Positions 1 through 10,137 of a stretch of 50,940 nucleotides of DNA are shown here, piece by piece. The position numbers were made by a program, and so were the translations under genes. How positions within the stretch are numbered: position 1 is the stretch's first letter; each line of letters opens with the position of its first letter. This DNA is from Stemphylium vesicarium (taxonomy: Eukaryota; Ascomycota; Dothideomycetes; Pleosporales; Pleosporaceae), in NCBI GenBank assembly GCA_004380135.1, contig QXCR01000184.1:1-50940 (forward strand). Reading direction: 5' to 3'. A model generated the notes under the pieces. That model saw only the letters and a program-made list of their open reading frames with translations. It was not told the origin of the DNA and made no database searches.

Positions 1-190
1 CAATCCTATTCCCAGACTTCCAGAACTGATGCGCATGCAAACCCGCCATGACGAAAAACACAACGAGACAAACGATAGCGCCAGCAAGAGACGGCACATA
101 GCGGTACATTTCCCAATCAAAGTCCGCGGACTTGGGCGGATTCTGCCTCTTCCAGTCGAACTTCGTGGTGGACGCAAAGGAGGTAGCCAT
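1..190 (-). CDS. RTA1-like membrane protein, 5' part only
   Basis: The minus-strand ATG is at 190 and the frame stays open to the window edge, giving the first 63 residues. A soluble head with a KFDWKRQ motif runs to about residue 27. YRYVPSLAGA then leads into a hydrophobic helix that ends near LHAHQFW. An aromatic-rich YxYVPSL motif followed at once by the first membrane helix and a histidine-bearing loop is how fungal RTA1-domain proteins begin. That family has seven membrane helices and covers lipid-translocating and stress-resistance proteins related to yeast Rta1/Rsb1. The rest of the gene lies outside the window, so neither substrate nor integrity can be judged. The RTA1 assignment rests on this one motif and topology. 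Confidence 0.65.
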   Translation of the reverse strand, partial: MATSFASTTKFDWKRQNPPKSADFDWEMYRYVPSLAGAIVCLVVFFVMAGLHAHQFWKSGNRI

Positions 191-891
191 GATGCTGGTC
201 GGATATTCTCAACTGGAAAGTATAGAAGGGAAGAAAAAGCGATGTCTGCGAACTATGGAGTAAGATGATAGACTGGAGTAGGACTTGTGAGAAATATGAG
301 CAGTGGTGAAGCCCATGTTTATGTAGTTCTCTAGTGGGCAGCATAGTATGCACTCTTTGCAAAGATAACCTTTTCGCATCCGTTAGCAGTCGTCGCATTC
401 GCTTAATCTTACTCAAGATCGTTGTCTCCAGGTCACAGTATGATGATGGTATGCCGAGACTTTCGCATTCTGGGGAATGGCCCAAGCTAGCGTTGTGACA
501 GCAAGGGTCTGTGACGCCATATTTCGGATTCGCTAAGATAGCCAATAGGCTGTAGTCACCCTCATGGCGCGCTTTCTGCTGACGTGGAGACGATTGCATT
601 GCGACTGGAAAAAGAGCGAGAAGAATACCCATCATGTGCACGAATTTGAGCACGATGTCACTGCTTGGGTAGTTCAGTCAAATGCATTCTTCGCTGTTAA
701 CAATGATACATTATAGAAGGACTAGTCATTGTAGTGACCCTACCAGGCATCGCACTTCGTACGTAAAGTCATACCAAGATTCCTTCGCGAACTTTTGTTT
801 CTTAGATCATATGTTACAATGTGCTACAAAGCACCAACCCTTATCCATCCTCCATCCAAACCGATGAATTGAGGTCCCTATATGAGCATAT
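191..891. other. Intergenic: RTA1-like promoter and SEC61 3' flank
   Basis: There is no convincing gene. The right side must hold the SEC61 3' untranslated region and the left side the promoter of the RTA1-like gene. A 178-codon minus-strand reading frame crosses the stretch, but it shows no family motif and overlaps the RTA1-like start in another frame. Confidence 0.6.
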
Positions 892-2489
892 CTAGCCCAT
901 AACCATGCCCTTGAGACCGGACATGTCGCCTTCCTTGGCGGCGATTTCGAAGTATCCGTAGATGATGGTGACGGCAAGAAGAATACCAGTACCGCTACCA
1001 AGAGCGCCGAGGAGGTCGCTACCGACAGACAGAGCTCCAATGCAGGCACCACCGAAAGCAGCCGCAGTAGGAATGACACGCTTAAGCTCCTTGTACATGG
1101 ACTCCTCACGGTGACCAGCCATGACCAGACCCTGCTCCTTGAGCTGCTTGGCAACATCGCGGGGAGAAGAGCCAGAGACCTCAATCCAGGTCTTGGAGAA
1201 GACGGCGCAGGCGACGAGCATGTAGACGATGAAGACGGCGGTCTTCAGGGGGTCAGAGAGAGCCTCGGTGATGCTAAGAGGGGGAGACCTAGTTTCTATT
1301 AGCAATTGAACAAGTGGCATGGCGATTAAAACGTACATGTAGTAAGCGACACCAGAGGTAGCGAAAAGCTGAGCGGAACCCTCCTTGGGCTCCCAGACAC
1401 CGAGAAGCTTGACAAGGAGGTTGTCAGAGAAGCGGTTGTAGAGCATCTGGCTGATCAAGAAGACGTTGGAGGACAGAGCCGACTGCAGCATGATGGGCAT
1501 GTTGGAGGTGTAGAACAGACGGACGGGGTAAGAGCCGCGGACACCACGCTGGCGGGCGGACTTGACCGGGATCTCGACGCGGAAACCCTGGAGGTAGATG
1601 ACAGCGCCGAAGACGACAACGGTGGAGATGAGGTTCATGACGTTGGGGAGGTTCTGGCGGTAGAAAGCCTCCTTGAGCGCAACCGTCTTGTTGGGCCAGG
1701 TGAAGAGCAGGTGGACGAGGGCAATGAGGGCACCCTCGAACTCGGGGCCACGACCAGTGTTAATGGTGGTGGGAGAGAAGGCCTTCCACATGATGGACTC
1801 GCAAATGTTGGTGGCAATGAAGAGCGAGATACCGCTGCCGAGACCGTAACCCTTCTGGAGGAGCTCATCGAGGAGAATGACGATCAAACCAGCAATCATC
1901 AACTGGATGACGAGGAGAACGCAGATACCGGCACCGAGGTCGGAGGGCTGTCCGTAGAGACCAGAGATGACATAGACGACGGCCTGGCCAAAGGACAGGA
2001 GAATGGCGAGGAGCTTCTGGGCGGTCTGGTAGAGCTCACGGTCGGACTTGAGGTCGAGGTTGACGTCGATCAGGTGAGTTCCGGCGAGGAGCTGGAAAAC
2101 CATGCCCGAGGTGATGATGGGGGTGATACCCAGCTCCATCAATGTACCTCTGTTACTCGCCATCATCATACGCAGCCAGTAGAGCGGGTCCGAGGTGTCA
2201 GACGACACAATTCCGTACAGCGGCATCTGGCTCATGACGAGGAAGACGAGGAGTGTAAGACCGGTCCATACTAGGCGGTTGTTGAAGGGCACCTTGCTCT
2301 CGGGCAGCTGGATCTCGGGGACGAGAGGCACGAAAGGCTTGACGAGATCGAGGAACCGTACTACGTGAAGTTGTTAGCTATGCCGCTCTGCGCCCTGATT
2401 TCGCGTGCGTGCGAGCGAGCAAGCCATTGCATTGCGCCCGGGCGTCGCGGGCCCATTGCGGGCGGGGGAGTCGACTTACGGCCGCTCAT
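892..2489 (-). CDS. SEC61: Protein translocon pore subunit Sec61 alpha
   Basis: This is the pore-forming subunit of the ER Sec61 channel, which passes nascent proteins across or into the ER membrane. Exons on the minus strand are 2489-2480, 2360-1337 and 1288-892 (1431 nt, 476 aa, normal for the family). The first exon is only 10 nt (ATGAGCGGCC). Joined to exon 2 it gives the canonical MSGLRFLDLVKPF start. Seen in the protein are the plug-region KVPFNNR, ten hydrophobic stretches, and the conserved cytoplasmic and C-terminal segments KTWIEVSGSSPRDVAK, VMAGHRE and KELKRVIPTAAAFGG. The second intron (1289-1336, 48 nt, CTAAT branch) has no stop in frame, so an unspliced reading adds 16 residues between AYYM and SPPL; family alignment shows these are intronic. 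The upstream minus-strand neighbour is a glutaminase pseudogene. Confidence 0.96.
1289..1336 (-). other. SEC61: Frame-neutral intron of SEC61
   Basis: A 48-nt intron with donor GTACGT, branch GCTAAT and acceptor CTAG. Its length is a multiple of three and it contains no stop codon in the SEC61 frame. Confidence 0.85.
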
Positions 2490-2958
2490 GATTGCGATCT
2501 ATGGCCCAGAGACGTGAAAGAAGACAAGGAGAAGTGAAAAGGGTTGGTTGCGGTCAGGCCGGTGATGGAAGATGAGAGGGGGGTTTCTATTGTAGCTTTC
2601 GCAACGTGTCGCTGGGGAAATTATCCGTGCGCACGCTAGCCGTAGCTCCGTCCCTGAGCTATCGTCGCGAATCTCCCACCAAACCCCCAAGAGGCCACGC
2701 TGTTATGACGGTTTCGAATCTTCGTGAAGCAGAGGGTTCCGCTGTAATATGCGATGTAGCCATCACGTGATACAGCACTGCATCGACTTTGGTATATCAA
2801 GAGAAAGTGAGCTGGACGGCAATGCTCCCAATGGTCAAGTACTACGGGGGCGTATACCGTGTTTGAGTGGGAATGGTAATCGACTGCTTCCAGTACCGTA
2901 TGATGGCTACATATCCACCCCCTACCAATCTTCCAGACTTTGAAACGTGCCATGTCTT
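2490..2958. other. Intergenic: SEC61 promoter
   Basis: No gene is visible. This is the minus-strand promoter and leader of SEC61, followed by the 3' flank of the glutaminase pseudogene. The 119-nt first intron (2361-2479) lies just inside the gene, so the transcript start must be above 2489. Confidence 0.5.
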
Positions 2959-4270
2959 CTAAGCTTGTGCAGCGCAAGCAGAGAACAATGCCCCGCCATT
3001 ACTAGTCGTCATGAAGTGGTCTGTAAAGGTCCCGTCAGTAGCCGTTCCATTGATCCAAGCCGCCAGGGAATTAAAGAACAACCTCCTCGTCGACGGTTGA
3101 CTGGTCGCAGCAGCCCACATCTCACAGTCGCTCTTTGTCCACACATTCCTGTTGTCAAGCGGCACGCCCCAAGGCTGAGACACTGTCAGGTAGAATTCCG
3201 ATTGCATGTGATACAGATCCCTAGGTATAGCGCGCAGGCGGAAAAGAAGCGCTGGGTAGATGTTGTAGAGTATGCTTTATGACGAGCGCCCCTGGTAGGC
3301 TGGCAGTGTGTGCTTTCCCGAAGGGTCGATGGCTTCACGCGCCCAGATATCGTCGAGGTTGGCTCTAGCCGACAGTACAGTTCAGCATCCCATTCTCAAC
3401 GAAGTGTTATCAGATGTTAACTGTCTTTCCACTCGCAAACCTGAAGTCCGTCGTGTTACCAGGAGAGGAGATATAGTGGAGCTTGCCCCAATAGGGCTAA
3501 TCGTAGTAGCCTCGCTCAGCCCACGAAAGCTGGTCTAGCATCTCTGCTTTCCTGGAACGATTAGATCCATCTACTCATATTCATAGCTCAGGCGCATACC
3601 AGTGATGTAGGGTAGATTCCACTCCTATCATATCTGATGAAAAAGGACAATATGCGCCCGTTGCGCTACATGAGCCAGGGCAATCAATATCTCACCGCAT
3701 AGTTGCATTTGGCCCTGCGAGCCAGGTGGCATCGGCATTGGAGTAAAGCTGCACATCGTACAAATGCCCATCCGTGGCTTCCTAGTAGCTTGCAAATAAC
3801 ATAGTGGCGCACTGCTCCTGCAGAGGTCCATGGGGAGGACAGGAGAAAAGAATCGTGTGATCAAACGAACAGGTCCCGCATCGAACGTAAAGTTACTGTA
3901 GTGAGAATCGTAAGATACAGTGACTGGTGTCGCTTTGACGAGATCCGACACGGATGGCGAATCTCCCATGTACTCATACAATGTGCCATCAACGCGGACA
4001 ATGCCAGTCCAACCAATGGGTTCGCTCTTTCAGAAAGTGATATTTCGACTGTTAAGCGTACTGCCATTCATCGTGGTGCTCCATGCGCTTGCATACGGTG
4101 AACGAACAGCAAGAGGAATCGAGGAGAGTCTTAATGGCGAGTAGGCTGGGCTTTTTGGTTGAGCAAGGTGGTGTTCTGATCGAGCACAGTACGAACCCGT
4201 CAGTACTTCCCGGCGATTGAGCAATGGCTTTGGTTATCCCGTAAACGACAAAAGCAGCTGAGAACAACAT
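2959..4270 (-). pseudogene. Decayed glutaminase A (GtaA-type) gene
   Basis: Remains of a secreted fungal glutaminase A (DUF4964/DUF5127/DUF4965 family), which normally has about 690 residues. The N-terminal part is recognisable from a signal-peptide-like MLFSAAFVVYGITKAIAQ at 4270, through IPLAVRSPYASAW, GWTGIVRVDGTLYEYMGD and VSYDSHYSNFTF, to VQLYSNADATWLAG. The C-terminal part holds WAREAIDP, LYHMQSEFY, QPWGVPLDNR and WTKSDCEMW. About 300 central residues are missing; the junction is near 3390. Other damage seen: TGA in place of an expected Trp at 4030-4032, TAG at 3497-3499, TGATAA at 3407-3412, TAA at 3277-3279 (probably a Trp site), and a frame change near 3780-3800. The conserved GG-containing tail is replaced by an unrelated end. 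Some frame changes at the N-terminal end and near 3600-3700 may be introns. It cannot encode an active enzyme. Confidence 0.85.
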
Positions 4271-5331
4271 CTTCGAATGTGTTCTGGAATTTGGGAAATC
4301 GCTCTACTTTCAATGGTTTGGAAACTTTGCGCTCTATGAGTGGCAAGTGTTGATCGCACTCAACGTGGATCTCTTGAGTGCAATTGGAAAAGGCGCTGTA
4401 TTGCTCTGTAACGCGACGTAACTCGCGTATGAAGCATTGAATGATGGTGACCGCAAGACCAAAAAACACGTTACTGACGTGTGACGTCGGAGTAGTTGAG
4501 GGGATGGGGAAAGAGCGACCCCTACCCAGGTACCTAGGTAAGCCTCTTGGGGCCGAACACGCTAGTGCTTTACACGTGCCACTAGCCGGCTGCGCCCGTC
4601 TCCGTCCCTGTCTACGACGAACCTTGTCTCTTCTTACTTTCGCCCGATACTACCTGAGCCGGCTGTCAACATAGACTTTATCGATCTACACACATCTAGC
4701 TATGAAACGCCGGACATATGCTAGGACTATTGAACGGTTAGAATTGCGTCACGCCTACTTTGCGGCTTAGCTGCCTACTACCACTGCGGACATGCTAAAG
4801 TTTACTATCGCGACTTCAACCGTAGTTGTCTAAGCCACGGCAACGCCTCAAATTGAATTCTGACTATCCTGGTCAAGCAGTTGAACAAAAGAGACATGCA
4901 AATCGGTTCAAGTATGTTATTTGACTAATATTGATCAGCCCACTATGGTGGGCAGTAAACATTATCTATGCTACGGATTGATATGCACGTGCAATCGGAT
5001 CTCATTATAAACAGGGCAAGGTCAGTCTTCCAGAGACGAGAATAGGGTAAACAAAAAAGGGGGGTATATCGACCGTCACCAAACCACTCGCAAAAGGCGC
5101 ATATCCGTCAACCGCCACCAGTACTGAAGGTGATTACAAGGAGTAGCGAATGTATAAGGTAAGGGGTATAACGCAGAATGTATGTTACAAGAGCGGGCTC
5201 GCCGGGTATCAGAAAGAACGAAGAGGGTGAATGTTCATACAATGCTGGGGGATCAAAATCGCTAAATGACGTGACAAACTGAAACGGAGAAGTGCGTACA
5301 ATAGAAACAAAGGGGGGGAATTAGAGACGGC
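4271..5331. other. Intergenic between pseudogene and LIM gene
   Basis: No gene is recognised. The left part is the former promoter of the glutaminase gene and contains the palindromic TACCTAGGTA element at 4531. The right part should be the 3' untranslated region of the minus-strand LIM gene. Confidence 0.5.
4531..4567. repeat. Dispersed intergenic element, copy 1
   Basis: The perfect palindrome TACCTAGGTA is followed by AGC and, after a short gap, by CCGAACACG and TAGTG (4553-4567). The same ordered blocks recur at 9344-9388 with a 6-nt longer gap. Confidence 0.5.
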
Positions 5332-7630
5332 TTACGCCATCATCATGAGTCTCGTTCCGCGTTTTTGGAGGTTGCGCGGTCTGTAGTTTCCGGGTCCGAG
5401 ATTGGATCGCGGTGGAGCTGCGGCACTTTGGGCGTGTCGGTCACAGTATCTCCGACCGGCAACCTCGAAGTAGCCGTCGCGGAGGACGATGCGGCATGTG
5501 GTGCAAGTAAAGCATCTTGGATGGAACTTCTGGCGCAGGTCTGTCTCGAGGTACTGGCCTTCAATACCGCGGTTGCAGGCGTTGCAAAGAGATCCGTTAA
5601 GCTTGTGGTAATGTTGTTCGCAAAAAGGTGAATTCTCGAAAACGTAGAACTCGGCAGTGGGAAAAGGGTCGGCGCATGTTCTGCAGACGAAGCAGTGCTT
5701 GTGGTAGCGTCCAGTGAGGCGTCCTGACGAGTCTTTGACGGATTTTCCAATAATGGGCTCCGAGCACCCGCGGCAATTACCCTTGCTGACAGGCTTGGGT
5801 CGACGCGCTTCTTGCTGCTGCGGTTCAGGGTCAGCCATGCGCCTGGGTGGGCTTCTGCTGACTTCTGCAGGGTCCTGAGTCGCTGGTTCCCTAGCGGGCG
5901 CGTCGCGTGGGGTTGGTGCACCCATCTGGATGGCGGGGTCCATTGGCGACTCTGGGTATCTGGCGTATCCACCAGGTGGGAATGTAGGTTGACGATATCC
6001 TGGAGACAGCGCCCGCGGGTATGGCTCCGCTCCATCGGGCCTCATGTAGCTCCTAGGTGCCCGAACAGGTCGGCCTTCGGCATAAGACTCTGGGCTTGTA
6101 CTCCTACCCACGTTTTCTTCAGCAGCATGACCTGGGCGACCAATCTTGGAAGCTTGACGTGAGTGTGCAGCTTCCGATTCTGGGGGGCTGGACCTCGAGC
6201 TAGCTACGCTTCGGAAGCCAGAGCTGCCGTAGGAATCATCTGAGAAACCAGAATCTGAAGGCGTGTGAAGCGCGTTCAGGGGTGCGTCACCAAGCCCAGA
6301 AGCAGCCAATGGTTGAGGTCGCAGGTTGTGAGACGGCGCAAGACCTCGTGGCATATCGCTTTCTGAGCCGCTACGGCTTGAGCCACGCGAAGGGAACATG
6401 TTGCTTGGAGGCATGAATTCGGGGTGGTCCAAATCAGTCATATCACTTGGAGGTAGGTCTTTTTCTGAAGGCCTCCTCGGTCGTGGCGGAGGTGTTCTTC
6501 TATCCCTGCTGTTCTGTCGCGATGGTTCCGACCTTGGGGGCGATCCCTGGGCTGACTGAGAGGGCTGCGAAGACTCTTTTTGCAGGCGATCTAAGAAGGC
6601 GTCAATACCTTCGGATTGCTCTGAGGCTGCTGGGAGTGGCGGTAGAGCATTGACACCTCCCATGCTGAGCTTTGGGTGAGCAGGAAGGCCAATGCTGCGG
6701 TTAGAGTACCCAGAACTGTGCGATGTGTTGGAAGTGACAGACGATCGCTGTTTGGGTGCGCTTCTGTTGCTGGCAATGCTTCCCTGTGTACCCGTCCTTC
6801 TGTGCCCGATTGCCGGTACATCCTCGACCGTTCTCGATGTGTTTGCTGTGCTAGGCCTTCGGTCTGACTTGCCATCAAAAGGTCCAGGAGCAATGGTGTT
6901 CATGCGCTTGGTAACGTTGTCCCCGCCGTCAAAGCGAGGGCTTAGTGGGGCGAATAATGGACTCGGTTGAGCGTAATTCTGGTAAGGATCCAAGTGGTCG
7001 CGCGGCTGAGGTTTAGCACTCTTGGGTGTGCCGTTCTTTGGGGGAAATCGCGGAAAGGCGCAGTCTAGATTAGAACTGTAGTCAGGCGAAGGAGCCATAG
7101 ATCGTGTTACCGGTGTCGTTACACTGCGGTTCATCTTGTAGGGAGACTTTGGTGGGGCTAACCCTGGAGAGCGACTGGGAGGGCCGCTGTAGTTACTCAT
7201 AGGTGATGGCTCTAACGGTTGAAATGGTTTGTCTTGGTAAATTAGTATTCAGGTTTCCTCGCAAGATCAGTCTCTTTCTTAGTTACTTACTCGCTGCGTT
7301 TGGATCAATACGAGCAGGGGGAGGCATGCGACCCGGTGGCGCTGCCCGCTCGAATCGACTGCTAAACGTTGGTCCTCCGAAAGTTGCTGCGCGGTTAAGT
7401 TTGGGCGAGACTATGGAGGACGGAGAGTCTGTCATGTCTGTCGAAGTGGGTGACATTGGCTCAGGGACCGCCGTTGCTAAGACTGATAAGTTTGGGAAGT
7501 TGTAAACAACTGCGTCGTACTCACCCGGCGTGGATGCTGCAGCGCAAACATGGTCGGCTAAATGGAGGATATCGATGTCCACGGCACAGGACGAACATTT
7601 GATAGTCGGGAGAGTGCTCATTCGCTCCAT
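5332..7630 (-). CDS. Paxillin-like protein with two LIM domains
   Basis: Two exons, 7630-7291 and 7232-5332 (746 aa). Residues 1-35 carry a small CxxC/H/C module (KCSSC...LADHVCA). A long Ser/Pro/Arg-rich, probably disordered region follows to about 595. Two tandem LIM domains come next: CRGC...HKHCFVCRTC...FCEQHYH and CNAC...HPRCFTCTTC...YCDRH, with all zinc ligands present. The tail is basic. This layout matches fungal Pxl1/paxillin-type scaffolds, which act at the cytokinetic ring and at polarised growth sites through Rho and Cdc15-type partners; that role is inferred from the family. Two start codons, at 7630 and 7621, are possible. A second in-frame acceptor at 7211 would give 739 aa. 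The upstream region is a 2.3-kb gene-free stretch. Confidence 0.85.
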
Positions 7631-9978
7631 GTTGAAGTCCAGCGCTGGCTTAGAGGAACGATATCGGGGCAGGCTGTGCCAGGGTTTCTCTGAGAGAGGC
7701 GTTCACGTCCAGCGGGTGTTTGTACGGACGGGTCCAGGTTGGTGACATGAAGAGAGAGCGAGGTCTACGGGTGATGCTCGAAGACGGATGCGTGCGCCAG
7801 TCGACAAAGCTGGACGCGCAGGGTTGTTTGATCTTCAGAAACGGTGTGGACCACGCTGAATCAGGGGAAGCATGCGGGCATGGCTCCGAGGAAGGCTAGG
7901 ATCTCAGGACGGCAGCGGGAAAAAAGCTAGCGCGTCTGCATACAGCGGTTTAAGAGGCTGTTTAGCCCCACAATCGACACACGCAATGTTGGGTATCTCG
8001 AGGCTAATCAAATGCAATCACGAGATGGTTATGACCGTCTCCCAGAACCGGCCACACACACACATGGCAGCAGGCAACAGGGCTCGCGGGCAATTAAAGC
8101 CAAAGGCCCGATAACCAACGACACACGACACAGGCGCGCAAGGTGGTTGTCTTTTTGGGACGTCTGCACGTAATTCGCGCGTCCCTGAATTGGGGCGTTG
8201 GTGGTTGTGCTGGGCGGCATCCATGATTCGGCGGGCGATTCCTCTGGCGTGCACGGGGCGGCAGCTTGCACCTGGTCTAATCGTGCGGTCCTCGCCGTTC
8301 CAGCTATTGGCACCCACCCATCAAAGCTGCCAACAACATGTGATGAAACCCGTGTCGCTCCGGACCGTCTCGTCGTTGACACATTGTGTCCTTTTGTGCG
8401 TGAAGACGTCATCATGTTTGCGCTGTGCCTCGATACCGCCGCTGATCGCGGCAAAGCTGCTGGACATGTATAGAGCCGAGTACTGCAACGGCGAGTTGAG
8501 GGCCTGAGGCTCTGTTCGCATGCTGTCCCTGCGCCATCGAACCATCCAGGGGCGGACATTAGTTCCTTGGGTGATTGGCTATACGTGACATCGCGCTCGT
8601 TGGTCGATCTACGCTGCAGGGAGTGGATTATTGGCGGCTGAGTACCCCTTTCGCTACGTCAACAGTTTCTCGTCGACTACAAGTCCCTCGTCGGTGCGGT
8701 CCGCGAAGGAAGATATGCACGTCTTCGCCATTGCTACATGTTTCGAGAAGTTTGATGCCGGCAACAAGCAATTGCGCGCCAACCGCTTTGCTCGAGTGAA
8801 CGTGCCGTCTCCCAGCCACAGCTGCATGAGCTGACATGGTTCCTAGGCCGAACTGTAAGCCTAATGGTCGATCACCAATTTTCATATGCAGGCTACCACA
8901 TCCGTCTTCGCTGCAAGCGACCTCAGGGTTCGAGTATCTGGGCCCTGCGCCTGTTCGTCTGTTATGAGGACGGCTAATATCGCGGCGCGCGACCTTGTAA
9001 TGGTTTCGTGTAGACTTTGCTGTCTGACGGCAAAAAGCCCATCTCGCATGGGCAGCTGCCTCACCCTGGTAACCATGCATTTATGTTGCGGGCCATGTCG
9101 CGTGCCCTTCCACCACGCTGCAAACATTTTTGATGCTGACGACGTTTCGAGTGCACCCGCTGTGCCCAACGGATGACATGGCCGTGCTTTGAAACAATAT
9201 TTGGCTCAGGAAGCCCATTGCTATACCTGCCAGCTGGAGAATACTCGGTCGTTTGGTCTGGTCATAGCAGGACCATGGCTCGCACTCCGTACAACGCCGT
9301 CCGACGCGCCGACTATGCCCAGGTACCAGAGCACGTACCAAAGTACCTAGGTAAGCACCTGCACCCTTCGACCGAACACGTGATAGTGGGGTACTCCAGC
9401 CTCCGGATACCTCAAGCCTCATAGGAGGATTTATCGGATTCCACTACTGCGCATTCAGCACTGCAATGACAGTTGTCCATGCGGCGTACCGTCCTGTACC
9501 GCCTCCCTAGGCTCGTAGAACGCTCTCGTCCGCGTCGCTTGCGTCGTTACCAAACCCTCTGTGGCTGTTACTGCTGCATGTTGAGCTAGCGGGTGCGATA
9601 GCGGGGCATGGCGAGTATCCCAAGGACAAGTGCATCGCGTCCATTGGTGTCTCTACACTTCAGAAAGGGCTACGGCAATAATCGCGAGCATGAAAAGTGG
9701 AGAGTCTGGAGGTAAAGACAAAGAGGCGGTGGGTGAACACGCTGTCCGGCAGCAAGCGGGAACGATTGCGTGTGGTCCTTGATAAGTCAGCAGCGGCACG
9801 AGAGGCATTTATATGCCTACACCTTTCCCTTGCCTTTTCCTACCCACCACAACAACATCCTTCGATTGTAGACAGCAGCCTTCTGACGACTTACAATCTC
9901 TCCACCTTCCATCAACCACACCCAAAGTACCCCGGGCCATTGCCCAGCTGTCAAGACGTTTTCCAATCTCCTCAGCTC
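7631..9978. other. Long gene-free stretch between LIM gene and INO1
   Basis: About 2.3 kb with no recognisable coding, RNA or mobile element. It must hold the promoters of two divergent genes: the LIM gene (minus) and INO1 (plus). Open frames on both strands here (up to 176 codons) overlap each other, match no family, and look like chance frames in GC-rich DNA. An E-box-like CACGTG lies at 9377-9382, inside the dispersed element described separately. Confidence 0.5.
9344..9388. repeat. Dispersed intergenic element, copy 2
   Basis: TACCTAGGTAAGC at 9344-9356, then CCGAACACG at 9372-9380 and TAGTG at 9384-9388. The blocks match the copy at 4531 in order and orientation. This copy contains CACGTG and sits about 750 nt upstream of the INO1 start codon. 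Confidence 0.5.
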
Positions 9979-10030
9979 GTATGTACCCCTCCATGACCCC
10001 GTGGGGATTGATTTCACTAACACCCCGCAG
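9979..10030 (+). promoter_or_regulatory. INO1: Leader (5' UTR) intron of INO1
   Basis: Donor GTATGT at 9979, branch CACTAAC and acceptor CCGCAG at 10030, 52 nt in all; every signal fits the coding introns of the window. If retained, the intron supplies an ATG at 9981 opening a 40-residue frame that stops at 10103, just before the INO1 start. Splicing removes that ATG. Confidence 0.75.
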
Positions 10031-10137
10031 GATCCACAACCCATTCGCCGGCCGACGCACTTCTCCTTCTGGGGCAGCGTCGGATTTAGACTTCCGCAAC
10101 TAAGTTCACCAAATCAACAAGAACTTAAACCACGATT

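Noticed and set aside
2959..4270. RIP as the cause of the glutaminase decay
   Set aside because: Some stops fit G-to-A changes, but the region is not strongly AT-rich and it is single-copy in this window. A central deletion is also not a RIP effect.
8029..8559. 176-codon minus frame in the LIM-INO1 gap
   Set aside because: Several frames overlap here on both strands and none resembles a known protein.
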